Source: Amia ocellicauda (Eukaryota; Chordata; Actinopteri; Amiiformes; Amiidae). From it: a stretch of 64,000 bases of DNA. Both the position numbers and the translations under genes were made by a program. This document shows positions 28,539-41,159 of the stretch, in pieces. Each line of letters opens with the position of its first letter. Position 1 is the stretch's first letter. The notes beneath the pieces were generated by a model. The model was not told where the DNA came from and made no database searches. It worked only from the letters and a program-made list of their open reading frames with translations. Where the stretch lies: NCBI RefSeq assembly GCF_036373705.1, contig NC_089851.1, forward strand, positions 53,292,812 through 53,356,811, in the 5' to 3' direction.

Positions 28539-28702
28539 TGGTTTACGTTGGCATAGGCAATGGAAAGGAAGTTTCTAAACGCTCAATACATTTTTGCAAG
28601 ATGGCCGTCCGCAGCAAGCAGCTTAAGGTTACTGTAGCCGCAATCTGGCAAGCTGACCGCCAGAAGTAGAAACAATAACAAGGGGCGGGGGGAAAAGTGG
28701 GC

Positions 28703-28776
28703 TGTCCCTGGGTGGATTCAAACCACCATCCTTTCGGTTAATAGCCAAACACGCTGACCGATTGCGCCACAGAGAC
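28703..28776 (-). tRNA. Asn-type tRNA with anticodon ATT, cassette 6
   Basis: As in cassettes 4 and 5: anticodon ATT, A box intact, B box altered at C56 (TTTGAAT), discriminator A. Confidence 0.82.
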
Positions 28777-28876
28777 AGACAGAGGTGTTCTGGTTGCTGC
28801 AGTCGTGCAGTTCCTTCACAGTTGCCAGAAATCATTTCCAGCACACGATTTTCTTTGTCGTTGAATGCAACATACG

Positions 28877-31800
28877 TGACCATTGGGGGAGCGATAGCAA
28901 GCAAGAGAGTTAGATATCGAGAGTCATAGATAGATAGCTAGATAGATAGATAGATAGATGGATGGATGGACGGCAAGGCAAGCATCTGATTGACAGTGGT
29001 CCGTGATCTGCTGTTATGCTACTATGCTACTGACCATTGGGGGAGCGATACCAAGCAAGAGAGTTAGATATCAAGAGTCATAGATAGATAGATAGATAGA
29101 TGGATGGATGAACGGCAAGGCAAGCATCTGATTGACAGTGGTCCGTGATCTGCTGTTATGCTACTATGCTACTGACCATTGGGGGAGCGATAGCAAGCAA
29201 GAGAGTTAGATATCAAGAGTCATCGATAGATAGATAGATAGATGGATGGATGGATGGACGGCAAGGCAAGCATCTGATTGACAGTGGTCCGTGATCTGCT
29301 GTTATGCTACTATGCTACTGACCATTGGGGGAGCAATAGCAAGCAAGAGAGTTAGATATCGAGAGTCATTGATAGATAGATAGATAGATGGATGGATGGA
29401 TGGACGGCAAGGCAAGCATCTGATTGACAGTGGTCCGTGATCTGCTGTTATGCTACAATGCTACTGACCATTGGGGGAGCGATAGCAAGCAAGAGAGTTA
29501 GATATCAAGAGTCATAGATAGATAGATAGATAGATGGATGGATGGACTGCAAGGCAAGCATCTGATTGACAGTGGTCCGTGATCTGCTGTTATGCTACTA
29601 TGCTACTGACCATTGGGGGAGCGATAGCAAGCAAGAGAGTTAGATATCAAGAGTCATCGATAGATAGATAGATAGATGGATGGATGGATGGACGGCAAGG
29701 CAAGCATCTGATTGACAGTGGTCCGTGATCTGCTGTTATGCTACAATGCTACTGACCATTGGGGGAGCGATAGCAAGCAAGAGAGTTAGATATCAAGAGT
29801 CATAGATAGATAGATAGATAGATGGATGGATGGACGGCAAGGCAAGCATCTGATTGACAGTGGTCCGTGATCTGCTGTTATGCTACAATGCTACTGACCA
29901 TTGGGGGAGCGATAGCAAGCAAGAGAGTTAGATATCAAGAGTCATAGATAGATAGATAGATAGATGGATGGACGGCAAGGCAAGCATCTGATTGACAGTG
30001 GTCCGTGATCTGCTGTTATGCTACTATGCTACTGACCATTGGGGGAGCAATAGCAAGCAAGAGAGTTAGATATCGAGAGTCATTGATAGATAGATAGATA
30101 GATGGATGGATGGATGGAAGGCAAGGCAAGCATCTGATTGACAGTGGTCCGTGATCTGCTGTTATGCTACAATGCTACTGACCATTGGGGGAGCGATAGC
30201 AAGCAAGAGAGTTAGATATCAAGAGTCATAGATAGATAGATAGATAGATGGATGGATGGACGGCAAGGCAAGCATCTGATTGACAGTGGTCCGTGATCTG
30301 CTGTTATGCTACTATGCTACTGACTATTGGGGGAGCGATAGCAAGCAAGAGAGTTAGATATCAAGAGTCATCGATAGATAGATAGATAGATGGATGGATG
30401 GATGGACGGCAAGGCAAGCATCTGATTGACAGTGGTCCGTGATCTGCTGTTATGCTACAATGCTACTGACCATTGGGGGAGCGATAGCAAGCAAGAGAGT
30501 TAGATATCAAGAGTCATAGATAGATAGATAGATAGATGGATGGATGGACGGCAAGGCAAGCATCTGATTGACAGTGGTCCGTGATCTGCTGTTATGCTAC
30601 AATGCTACTGACCATTGGGGGAGCGATAGCAAGCAAGAGAGTTAGATATCAAGAGTCATAGATAGATAGATAGATAGATGGATGGACGGCAAGGCAAGCA
30701 TCTGATTGACAGTGGTCCGTGATCTGCTGTTATGCTACTATGATACTGACCATTGGGGGAGCAATAGCAAGCAAGAGAGTTAGATATCGAGAGTCATTGA
30801 TAGATAGATAGATAGATGGATGGATGGATGGACGGCAAGGCAAGCATCTGATTGACAGTGGTCCGTGATCTGCTGTTATGCTACAATGCTACTGACCATT
30901 GGGGGAGCGATAGCAAGCAAGAGAGTTAGATATCAAGAGTCATAGATAGATAGATAGATAGATGGATGGATGGACGGCAAGGCAAGCATCTGATTGACAG
31001 TGGTCCGTGATCTGCTGTTATGCTACTATGCTACTGACCATTGGGGGAGCGATAGCAAGCAAGAGAGTTAGATATCAAGAGTCATCGATAGATAGATAGA
31101 TAGATGGATAGATGGACGGCAAGGCAAGCATCTGATTGACAGTGGTCCGTGATCTGCTGTTATGCTACTATGCTACTGACCATTGAGGGAGCGATTGCAA
31201 GCAAGAGAGTTAGATATCGAGAGTCATAGATAGATAGATAGATAGATGGATGGATGGATGGACGGCAAGGCAAGCACCTGATTGACAGTGGTCCGTGATC
31301 TGCTGTTATGCTACTATGCTACTGACCATTGGGGGAGCGATAGCAAGCAAGAGAGTTAGATATCAAGAGTCATAGATAGATAGATAGATAGATGGATGGA
31401 CGGCAAGGCAAGCATCTGATTGACAGTGGTCCGTGATCTGCTTTTATGCTACTATGCTACTGACCATTGTGGGAGCAATAGCAAGCAAGAGAGTTAGATA
31501 TCGAGAGTCATTGATAGATAGATAGATAGATGGATGGATGGATGGACGGCAAGGCAAGCATCTGATTGACAGTGGTCCGTGATCTGCTGTTATGCTACTA
31601 TGCTACTGACCATTGGGGGAGCGATAGCAAGCAAGAGAGTTAGATATCAAGAGTCATCGATAGATAGATAGATAGATGGATGGATGGATGGACGGCAAGG
31701 CAAGCATCTGATTGACAGTGGTCCGTGATCTGCTGTTATGCTACAATGCTACTGACCATTGGGGGAGCGATAGCAAGCAAGAGAGTTAGATATCAAGAGT

Positions 31801-34800
31801 CATAGATAGATAGATAGATAGATGGATGGATGGACGGCAAGGCAAGCATCTGATTGACAGTGGTCCGTGATCTGCTGTTATGCTACAATGCTACTGACCA
31901 TTGGGGGAGCGATAGCAAGCAAGAGAGTTAGATATCAAGAGTCATAGATAGATAGATAGATAGATGGATGGACGGCAAGGCAAGCATCTGATTGACAGTG
32001 GTCCGTGATCTGCTGTTATGCTACTATGCTACTGACCATTGGGGGAGCAATAGCAAGCAAGAGAGTTAGATATCGAGAGTCATTGATAGATAGATAGATA
32101 GATAGATGGATGGATGGATGGACGGCAAGGCAAGCATCTGATTGACAGTGGTCCGTGATCTGCTGTTATGCTACAATGCTACTGACCATTGGGGGAGCGA
32201 TAGCAAGCAAGAGAGTTAGATATCAAGAGTCATAGATAGATAGATAGATAGATGGATGGATGGACGGCAAGGCAAGCATCTGATTGACAGTGGTCCGTGA
32301 TCTGCTGTTATGCTACTATGCTACTGACCATTGGGGGAGCGATAGCAAGCAAGAGAGTTAGATATCAAGAGTCATCGATAGATAGATAGATAGATGGATA
32401 GATGGACGGCAAGGCAAGCATCTGATTGACAGTGGTCCGTGATCTGCTGTTATGCTACTATGCTACTGACCATTGAGGGAGCGATAGCAAGCAAGAGAGT
32501 TAGATATCGAGAGTCATAGATAGATAGATAGATAGATGGATGGATGGATGGACGGCAAGGCAAGCACCTGATTAACAGTGGTCCGTGATCTGCTGTTATG
32601 CTACTATGCTACTGACCATTGGGGGAGCGATAGCAAGCAAGAGAGTTAGATATCAAGAGTCATAGATAGATAGATAGATAGATGGATGGACGGCAAGGCA
32701 AGCATCTGATTGACAGTGGTCCGTGATCTGCTGTTATGCTACTATGCTACTGACCATTGGGGGAGCAATAGCAAGCAAGAGAGTTAGATATCGAGAGTCA
32801 TTGATAGATAGATAGATAGATGGATGGAAGGATGGACGGCAAGGCAAGCATCTGATTGACAGTGGTCCGTGATCTGCTGTTATGCTACAATGCTACTGAC
32901 CATTGGGGGAGCGATAGCAAGCAAGAGAGTTAGATATCAAGAGTCATAGATAGATAGATAGATAGATGGATGGATGGACGGCAAGACAAGCATCTGATTG
33001 ACAGTGGTCCGTGATCTGCTGTTATGCTACTATGCTACTGACCATTGGGGGAGCGATAGCAAGCAAGAGAGTTAGATATCAAGAGTCATCGATAGATAGA
33101 TAGATAGATGGATAGATGGACGGCAAGGCAAGCATCTGATTGACAGTGGTCCGTGATCTGCTGTTATGCTACAATGCTACTGACCATTGGGGGAGCGATA
33201 GCAAGCAAGAGAGTTAGATATCGAGAGTCATAGATAGATAGATAGATAGATGGATGGATGGATGGACGGCAAGGCAAGCACCTGATTGACAGTGGTCCGT
33301 GATCTGCTGTTATGCTACAATGCTACTGACCATTGGGGGAGCGATAGCAAGCAAGAGAGTTAGATATCAAGAGTCATAGATAGATAGATAGATAGATGGA
33401 TGGACGGCAAGGCAAGCATCTGATTGACAGTGGTCCGTGATCTGCTGTTATGCTACTATGCTACTGACCATTGGGGGAGCAATAGCAAGCAAGAGAGTTA
33501 GATATCGAGAGTCATTGATAGATAGATAGATAGATGGATGGATGGATGGACGGCAAGGCAAGCATCTGATTGACAGTGGTCCGTGATCTGCTGTTATGCT
33601 ACAATGCTACTGACCATTGGGGGAGCGATAGCAAGCAAGAGAGTTAGATATCAAGAGTCATAGATAGATAGATAGAAAGATGGATGGATGGACGGCAAGG
33701 CAAGCATCTGATTGACAGTGGTCCGTGATCTGCTGTTATGCTACTATGCTACTGACCATTGGGGGAGCGATAGCAAGCAAGAGAGTTAGATATCAAGAGT
33801 CATCGATAGATAGATAGATAGATGGATAGATGGACGGCAAGGCAAGCATCTGATTGACAGTGGTTCGTGATCTGCTGTTATGCTACTATGCTACTGACCA
33901 TTGAGGGAGCGATAGCAAGCAAGAGAGTTAGATATCGAGAGTCATAGATAGATAGATAGATAGATGGATGGATGGATGGACGGCAAGGCAAGCACCTGAT
34001 TGACAGTGGTCCGTGATCTGCTGTTATGCTACAATGCTACTGACCATTGGGGGAGCGATAGCAAGCAAGAGAGTTAGATATCAAGAGTCATAGATAGATA
34101 GATAGATAGATGGATGGATGGACGGCAAGGCAAGCATCTGATTGACAGTGGTCCGTGATCTGCTGTTATGCTACTATGCTACTGACCATTGGGGGAGCGA
34201 TAGCAAGCAAGAGAGTTAGATATCAAGAGTCATCGATCGATAGATAGATAGATAGATGGATGGATGGATGGACGGCAAGGCAAGCATCTGATTGACAGTG
34301 GTCCGTGATCTGCTGTTATGCTACAATGCTACTGACCATTGGGGGAGCGATAGCAAGCAAGAGAGTTAGATATCAAGAGTCATAGATAGATAGATAGATA
34401 GATGGATGGATGGACGGCAAGGCAAGCATCTGATTGACAGTGGTCCGTGATCTGCTGTTATGCTACAATGCTACTGACCATTGGGGAAGCGATAGCAAGC
34501 AAGAGAGTTAGATATCAAGAGTCATAGATAGATAGATAGATAGATGGATGGACGGCAAGGCAAGCATCTGATTGACAGTGGTCCGTGATCTGCTGTTATG
34601 CTACTATGCTACTGACCATTGGGGGAGCAATAGCAAGCAAGAGAGTTAGATATCGAGAGTCATTGATAGATAGATAGATAGATGGATGGATGGATGGACG
34701 GCAAGGCAAGCATCTGATTGACAGTGGTCCGTGATCTGCTGTTATGCTACAATGCTACTGACCATTGGGGGAGCGATAGCAAGCAAGAGAGTTAGATATC

Positions 34801-36757
34801 AAGAGTCATAGATAGATAGATAGATAGATGGATGGATGGACGGCAAGGCAAGCATCTGATTGACAGTGGTCCGTGATCTGCTGTTATGCTACTATGCTAC
34901 TGACCATTGGGGGAGCGATAGCAAGCAAGAGAGTTAGATATCAAGAGTCATCGATAGATAGATAGATAGATGGGTAGATGGACGGCAAGGCAAGCATCTG
35001 ATTGACAGTGGTTCGTGATCTGCTGTTATACTACTATGCTACTGACCATTGAGGGAGCGATAGCAAGCAAGAGAGTTAGATATCGAGAGTCATAGATAGA
35101 TAGATAGATAGATGGATGGATGGATGGACGGCAAGGCAAGCACCTGATTGACATTGGTCCGTGATCTGCTGTTATGCTACTATGCTACTGACCATTGGGG
35201 GAGCGATAGCAAGCAAGAGAGTTAGATATCAAGAGTCATAGATAGATAGATAGATAGATGGATGGACGGCAAGGCAAGCATCTGATTGACAGTGGTCCGT
35301 GATCTGCTGTTATGCTACTATGCTACTGACCATTGGGGGAGCAATAGCAAGCAAGAGAGTTAGATATCGAGAGTCATTGATAGATAGATAGATAGATGGA
35401 TGGATGGATGGACGGCAAGGCAAGCATCTGATTGACAGTGGTCCGTGATCTGCTGTTATGCTACAATGCTACTGACCATTGGGGGAGCGATAGCAAGCAA
35501 GAGAGTTAGATATCAAGAGTCATAGATAGATAGATAGATAGATGGATGGATGGACGGCAAGGCAAGCATCTGATTGACAGTGGTCCGTGATCTGCTGTTA
35601 TGCTACTATGCTACTGACCATTGGGGGAGCGATAGCAAGCAAGAGAGTTAGATATCAAGAGTCATCGATAGATAGATAGATAGATGGATGGATGGATGGA
35701 CGGCAAGGCAAGCATCTGATTGACAGTGGTCCGTGATCTGCTGTTATGCTACAATGCTACTGACCATTGGGGGAGCGATAGCAAGCAAGAGAGTTAGATA
35801 TCAAGAGTCATAGATAGATAGATAGATAGATGGATGGATGGACGGCAAGGCAAGCATCTGATTGACAGTGGTCCGTGATCTGCTGTTATGCTACAATGCT
35901 ACTGACCATTGGGGGAGCGATAGCAAGCAAGAGAGTTAGATATCAAGAGTCATAGATAGATAGATAGATAGATGGATGGACGGCAAGGCAAGCATCTGAT
36001 TGACAGTGGTCCGTGATCTGCTGTTATGCTACTATGCTACTGACCATTGGGGGAGCAATAGCAAGCAAGAGAGTTAGATATCGAGAGTCATTGATAGATA
36101 GATAGATAGATGGATGGATGGATGGACGGCAAGGCAAGCATCTGATTGACAGTGGTCCGTGATCTGCTGTTATGCTACAATGCTACTGACCATTGGGGGA
36201 GCGATAGCAAGCAAGAGAGTTAGATATCAAGAGTCATAGATAGATAGATAGATAGATGGATGGATGGACGGCAAGGCAAGCATCTGATTGACAGTGGTCC
36301 GTGATCTGCTGTTATGCTACTATGCTACTGACCATTGGGGGAGCGATAGCAAGCAAGAGAGTTAGATATCAAGAGTCATCGATAGATAGATAGATAGATG
36401 GATAGATGGAAGGCAAGGCAAGCATCTGATTGACAGTGGTCCGTGATCTGCTGTTATGCTACTATGCTACTGACCATTGAGGGAGCGATAGCAAGCAAGA
36501 GAGTTAGATATCAAGAGTCATAGATAGATAGATAGATAGATGGATGGATGGACGGCAAGGCAAGCATCTGATTGACAGTGGTCCGTGATCTGCTGTTATG
36601 CTACTATGCTACTGATCATTGGGGGAGCGATAGCAAGCAAGAGAGTTAGATATCAAGAGACATAGATACATAGATAGATAGATAGATGGATGGATGGATG
36701 GACGGCAAGGCAAGCATCTGATTGACACTGGTCCGTGATCTGCTGTTATGCTACTAT
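28877..36757. repeat. GATA-bearing satellite array, segment 7
   Basis: About 56 monomers. A marker monomer with CATCGATAG followed by GGATAGATGGACGG recurs at about 31.1, 32.4, 33.1, 33.8, 34.9 and 36.4 kb, so higher-order units of about 0.7-1.4 kb are present. Monomers here are more uniform than in segment 2, which suggests recent expansion. No gene is seen. Confidence 0.97.
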
Positions 36758-36779
36758 CAGCAGCAGCAGCTGCAGATTT

Positions 36780-36853
36780 GGCACCGTGGCTTAGTTGGTT
36801 AAAGCGCCTGTCTAGTAAACAGGAGGTCCTGGGTTCAAATCCCAGCGGTGCCT
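36780..36853 (+). tRNA. tRNA-Thr(AGT), cassette 7
   Basis: Same mature sequence as in cassettes 5 and 6: perfect acceptor, anticodon AGT, consensus A and B boxes. Looks functional. Confidence 0.96.
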
Positions 36854-37150
36854 TAGGCGGGCTTTGTGTGCTCCTAGCGAAGCTTGTGCGTCCGGTTTGT
36901 CACCCATCAGTTTTAGCAAGATAGGCTTATCGTAAAGCCATCAGAGGACGTAATGAACCGGAAAGCCAACTGGACAGACGCCGGTTTGTAAAGAAGAACC
37001 AGAACCCAAAGGACACGCGCTACGCGCACCTAACGGCCAACGTCCAATTCCCATTGCCGCCCCTGGACAGTCGCAACAGGGAGCTTGTTGCTCCCGTCAA
37101 CCTTACGTTTTCACCTCTGTGTGCTTCCTTTGTTGCAGCCTGCATCCAGA

Positions 37151-37235
37151 TTTTGTTTTGTTTTGTTTTGTTTTGTTTTGTTTTGTTTTGTTTTGTTTTG
37201 TTTTGTTTTGTTTTGTTTTGTTTTGTTTTGTTTTG
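37151..37235 (+). repeat. (TTTTG)17 microsatellite
   Basis: Seventeen perfect TTTTG units between the Thr tRNA genes of cassette 7. Confidence 0.98.
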
Positions 37236-37278
37236 TGCCTTATGCCTGAGTGTAGGCACTGGGGAATGGGAGAGTCCT

Positions 37279-37352
37279 GGCACCGTGGCTTAGTTGGTCA
37301 AAGCGCCTGTCTTGTAAACAGGAAACCCTGGGTTCGACTCCCAGCAGTGCTT
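37279..37352 (+). tRNA. tRNA-Thr(TGT), cassette 7
   Basis: Standard Thr(TGT) copy, anticodon TGT, T loop TTCGACT, with one C-A mismatch and a terminal G-U in the acceptor. Confidence 0.88.
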
Positions 37353-37516
37353 TGGTTTACGTTGGCATAGGCAATGGAAAGGAAGTTTCTAAACGCTCAA
37401 TACATTTTTGCAAGATGGCCGTCCGCAGCAAGCAGCTTAAGGTTACTGTAGCCGCAATCTGGCAAGCTGACCGCCAGAAGTAGAAACAATAACAAGGGGC
37501 GGGGGGAAAAGTGGGC

Positions 37517-37590
37517 CGTCCTTGGGTGGATTCGAACCACAATCCTTTCGGTTAATAGCCAAACACGCTGACCGATTGCGCCACAGAGAC
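37517..37590 (-). tRNA. Asn-type tRNA with anticodon ATT, cassette 7
   Basis: Both internal promoters are intact (GGCGCAATCGG, GGTTCGAATCC), and the discriminator is G. The anticodon is still ATT. The acceptor 3' strand CAAGGAC leaves one C-A mismatch. Of the seven ATT copies this one is the most likely to be transcribed. Confidence 0.86.
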
Positions 37591-37690
37591 AGACAGAGGT
37601 GTTGTGGTTGCTGCAGTCGTGCAGTTCCTTCACAGTTGCCAGAAATCATTTCCAGCACACGATTTTCTTTGTCGTTGAATGCAACATACG

Positions 37691-39526
37691 TGACCATTGG
37701 GGGAGCGATAGCAAGCAAGAGAGTTAGATATCGAGAGTCATAGATAGATAGCTAGCTAGATAGATAGATAGATGGATGGATGGACGGCAAGGCAAGCATC
37801 TGATTGACAGTGGTCCGTGATCTGCTGTTATGCTACTATGCTACTGACCATTGGGGGAGCGATAGCAAGCAAGAGAGTTAGATATCAAGAGTCATAGATA
37901 GATAGATAGATAGATGGATGGATGGACGGCAAGGCAAGCATCTGATTGACAGTGGTCCGTGATCTGCTGTTATGCTACTATGCTACTGACCATTGGGGGA
38001 GCGATAGCAAGCAAGAGAGTTAGATATCAAGAGACATAGATACATAGATAGATAGATGGATGGATGGATGGACGGCAAGGGAAGCATCTGATTGACAGTG
38101 GTCCGTGATCTGCTGTTATGCTACTATGCTACTGACCATTGGGGGAGCGATAGCAAGCAAGAGAGTTAGATATCAAGAGACATAGATACATAGATAGATA
38201 GATGGATGGATGGATGGACGGCAAGGCAAGCATCTGATTGACAGTGGTCCGTGATCTGCTGTTATGCTACTATGCTACTGACCATTGGGGGAGCGATAGC
38301 AAGCAAGAGAGTTAGATATCAAGAGTCATAGATAGATAGATAGATAGATGGATGGACGGCAAGGTAAGCATCTGATTGACAGTGGTCCGTGATCTGCTGT
38401 TATGCTACAATGCTACTGACCATTGGGGGAGCAATAGCAAGCAAGAGAGTTAGATATCGAGAGTCATTGATAGATAGATAGATAGATGGATGGATGGATG
38501 GACGGCAAGGCAAGCATCTGATTGACAGTGGTCCGTGATCTGCTGTTATGCTACAATGCTACTGACCATTGGGGGAGCGATAGCAAGGAAGAGAGTTAGA
38601 TATCAAGAGTTTTAGATAGATAGATAGATGGATTGATGGACGGCAAGGCAAGCATCTGATTGACAGTGGTCCGTGATCTGCTGTTATGCTACTATGCTAC
38701 TGACCATTGGGGGAGCGATAGCAAGCAAGAGAGTTAGATATCAAGAGTCATAGATAGATAGATAGATAGATGGATGGACGGCAAGGCAAGCATCTGATTG
38801 ACAGTGGTCCGTGATCTGCTGTTATGCTACAATGCTACTGACCATTGGGGGAGCAATAGCAAGCAAGAGAGTTAGATATCGAGAGTCATTGATAGATAGA
38901 TAGATAGATGGATGGATGGATGGACGGCAAGGCAAGCATCTGATTGACAGTGGTCCGTGATCTGCTGTTATGCTACAATGCTACTGACCATTGGGGGAGC
39001 GATAGCAAGCAAGAGAGTTAGATATCAAGAGTCATCGATAGATAGATAGATAGATGGATGGATGGACGGCAAGGCAAGCATCTGATTGACAGTGGTCCGT
39101 GATCTGCTGTTATGCTACTATGCTACTGACCATTGAGGGAGCGATAGCAAGCAAGAGAGTTAGATATCGAGTCATAGATAGATAGATAGATAGATAGATG
39201 GATGGATGGACGGCAACGCAAGCACCTGATTGACAGTGGTCCGTGATCTGCTGTTATGCTACTATGCTACTGACCATTGGGGGAGCGATAGCAAGCAAGA
39301 GAGTTAGATATTGAGAGTCATAGATAGATAGATGGATGGATGGACGGCAAGGCAAGCATCTGATTGACAGTGGTCCGTGATCTGCTGTTATGCTACTATG
39401 CTACTGACCAATGGGGGAGCGATAGCAAGCAAGAGAGTTAGATATTGAGAGTCATAGATAGATAGATAGATAGATGGATGGATGGATGGACGGCAAGGAA
39501 AGCACCTGATTGACAGTGGTCCGTGA
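37691..39526. repeat. GATA-bearing satellite array, segment 8 (left array end)
   Basis: About 13 monomers, the last cut off just after GTGGTCCGTGA. Variants AGAGTTTTAG and CGAGTCATAG appear near the edge, as expected for monomers homogenised less well at an array end. No gene is seen. Confidence 0.96.
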
Positions 39527-39833
39527 AATAAACAATGTTAGAACAGTGTATGAATAACACTATAGACACTATAGAATGATAGAATAATGCTTGTGTGTAT
39601 GTTTGTGTGTGTGCGTTTAAGCTTAATGATGTGGCATTCTCATATATGTAACGCCTGCTAACCTGATAATAAAATATTATATACACATGAATTATGTTTA
39701 TATGTAGTTAATAAATCCATACATACAAACACCATTGTTTATCAGGCGTTAGATTTTTTATTCAGCACACACAAAAACCAAATAAACTAAAACAGTGAAA
39801 CACCACTGATAATGTTCTTTGACATACAAACAC

Positions 39834-39895
<62 letters not shown>

Positions 39896-40028
39896 ATTTT
39901 TTATTATCAGAATCACACAAGGATTTAACATTTTACAGATAACATCAATGTATGTATTTCTATAGCCTATATATAAACAAACAACAACCAAAATAATAAT
40001 ACAAAAAATAAAACCATGAGGACCCGCT
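39527..40028. other. AT-rich junction stretch with (AAT)n
   Basis: Non-satellite AT-rich sequence between the array end and the fossil virus-like element. It holds an (AAT)n microsatellite of about 20 units at 39,834-39,893. No gene is seen. Short open frames here, including a run of leucines opposite the microsatellite, are not credible. Confidence 0.8.
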
Positions 40029-40439
40029 TTACAGAGACAGCCATGGTAATTTCCCAAACAGCCGATGCTTTTTAGCTGGCTGGTCTCTTTGTGGTGTTTC
40101 GGGTGGGGCAGCCGCCCCCTCCATCGGAATATCAAAGTCTGGTTCAGGAGAAATAGGATTTCTCTGTATAGACATAGAACTGTCTCTAGTAAGTGTTGTT
40201 TTCAGTTTCTCCAACACCTCCCTGTTTATTCTGTTAGACAGTACCGAACCGGGGATGTTAATCTCCGCCATCGCCATCATAAAACTGCCCCAGCCTTTGG
40301 GGGCTCTTCCTGTGGCCAGCGTGTGCGGCTGTGTGACAGCCCTAACCAGATCAATCACATGAGACCCACGAACAGGGCCCCCCTTGTACACAAATTCCCC
40401 ATTCTCATTCCAGCTAGCTATAGAATTGTTGGACACCAT
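40029..40439 (-). CDS. Small Polinton-type ORF (136 codons)
   Basis: Part of the fossil element. A 136-codon open frame whose N-terminal half has a motif I recall from short Polinton/adintovirus proteins: an aromatic and Asn-rich start, then GPVRGSHVIDLV, then GWGSFMMAMAEINIPG. The C-terminal third is proline-rich and acidic, then basic (PAKKHR). Function unknown. The family link is from memory and not verified. Confidence 0.5.
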   Translation of the reverse strand: MVSNNSIASWNENGEFVYKGGPVRGSHVIDLVRAVTQPHTLATGRAPKGWGSFMMAMAEINIPGSVLSNRINREVLEKLKTTLTRDSSMSIQRNPISPEPDFDIPMEGAAAPPETPQRDQPAKKHRLFGKLPWLSL

Positions 40440-40481
40440 TTCGGCATTTTTATTTTGCTTTTGTGGGATAGCGTCTAAAAT

Positions 40482-40772
40482 TTAATCGAAAACAGGCTCT
40501 GTGTGCGGTTTTTCGGCCGGGGTATCGGTGTCAGGCATCTGCAAAGTCAAAGTGGCTTTTTCAGATTCTGCCTGCCACGTCAGGGCTAAGTACCTCTGCA
40601 GCGCTTTGTCATATTCACCCAATTGAGAGCTTTGCAGAATATCTTTCATTTCACCATCCAATTTGTATGTGGCTATTTTTCTGATGTCATGTTCAACTGG
40701 AAAGTCCTCTTTAATTTGGCCCATCTGTTTCTGAGGTACTAGATACATTTTCTCAGTGAATTGCATTTTCAT
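40482..40772 (-). CDS. Small Polinton-type ORF (96 codons), virion-associated type
   Basis: Part of the fossil element. It begins MKMQFTEKMYLVPQKQM and continues with a helical stretch (DGEMKDILQSSQLGEYDKAL, then QRYLALTWQ). Proteins with a KMYLVP-like start and a helical QRYLALV-like end are recurrent in Polinton/adintovirus gene sets and are of unknown function. It overlaps the next ORF upstream by 4 nt, suggesting a compact viral-type gene order. Confidence 0.5.
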   Translation of the reverse strand: MKMQFTEKMYLVPQKQMGQIKEDFPVEHDIRKIATYKLDGEMKDILQSSQLGEYDKALQRYLALTWQAESEKATLTLQMPDTDTPAEKPHTEPVFD

Positions 40773-40984
40773 CTGGTCAGTAAGCCGGTAATGAGGGGAA
40801 TGGCAATACTTAGCAAATTACCGATAAACCCCCCAGACTGATTCAATAGATTTCTCTTTCTCTTAACAGACACTGTCTTTTTACTAAGTGTTTTTATAAT
40901 GTGGCCACTTTTCTTGAGTTTCTGAAATTGTTTAGCGCTCAAGCGGATGTTTCCTTTCAGTGTATTTAGAGCGATTTCTGACAC
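40769..40984 (-). CDS. Small basic ORF with hydrophobic C-terminus (71 codons)
   Basis: Part of the fossil element. The middle is rich in Lys/Arg (KTLSKKTVSVKRKRN), and the C-terminus is a Gly/Ile/Leu-rich hydrophobic segment (GGFIGNLLSIAIPLITGLLT). A basic DNA-binding part joined to a membrane-active-like tail resembles adenovirus core or membrane-lytic minor proteins and their Polinton counterparts. This is inference from composition only. Confidence 0.45.
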   Translation of the reverse strand: MSEIALNTLKGNIRLSAKQFQKLKKSGHIIKTLSKKTVSVKRKRNLLNQSGGFIGNLLSIAIPLITGLLTR

Positions 40985-41159
40985 GGCCTGTACCAGGTCG
41001 CTTCCAGCGGCGCACAGAATGGCCTTGTTGCGGCTTGGCTTTAACCAGCAGCTGCAGGAGAGCCAGTTTTCTCTTCATACGCAGTGACATACTGACAGCC
41101 AGAGTCACAGACAGCAAATGTGCTCAACGCTGGAAAACCAGCGGCTTTTACTTTCTTTG

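Larger units (their letters stand above)
27914..28876 (+). repeat. tRNA cassette copy 6
   Basis: A 963-bp cassette, second subfamily, 23 TTTTG units. It shares with copy 7 the GTGCCTTATGCCTGAG variant after the TTTTG tract. Confidence 0.95.
36758..37690 (+). repeat. tRNA cassette copy 7
   Basis: A 933-bp cassette, 17 TTTTG units, last complete copy. Its Thr genes are of the second subfamily. Its Asn gene combines an intact A box with an intact B box. Confidence 0.95.

Noticed and set aside
39758-40135. 125-codon minus-strand frame with a leucine run
   Set aside because: The leucine run is the (AAT)n microsatellite read on the other strand. The rest overlaps the end of a better supported small ORF in another frame.
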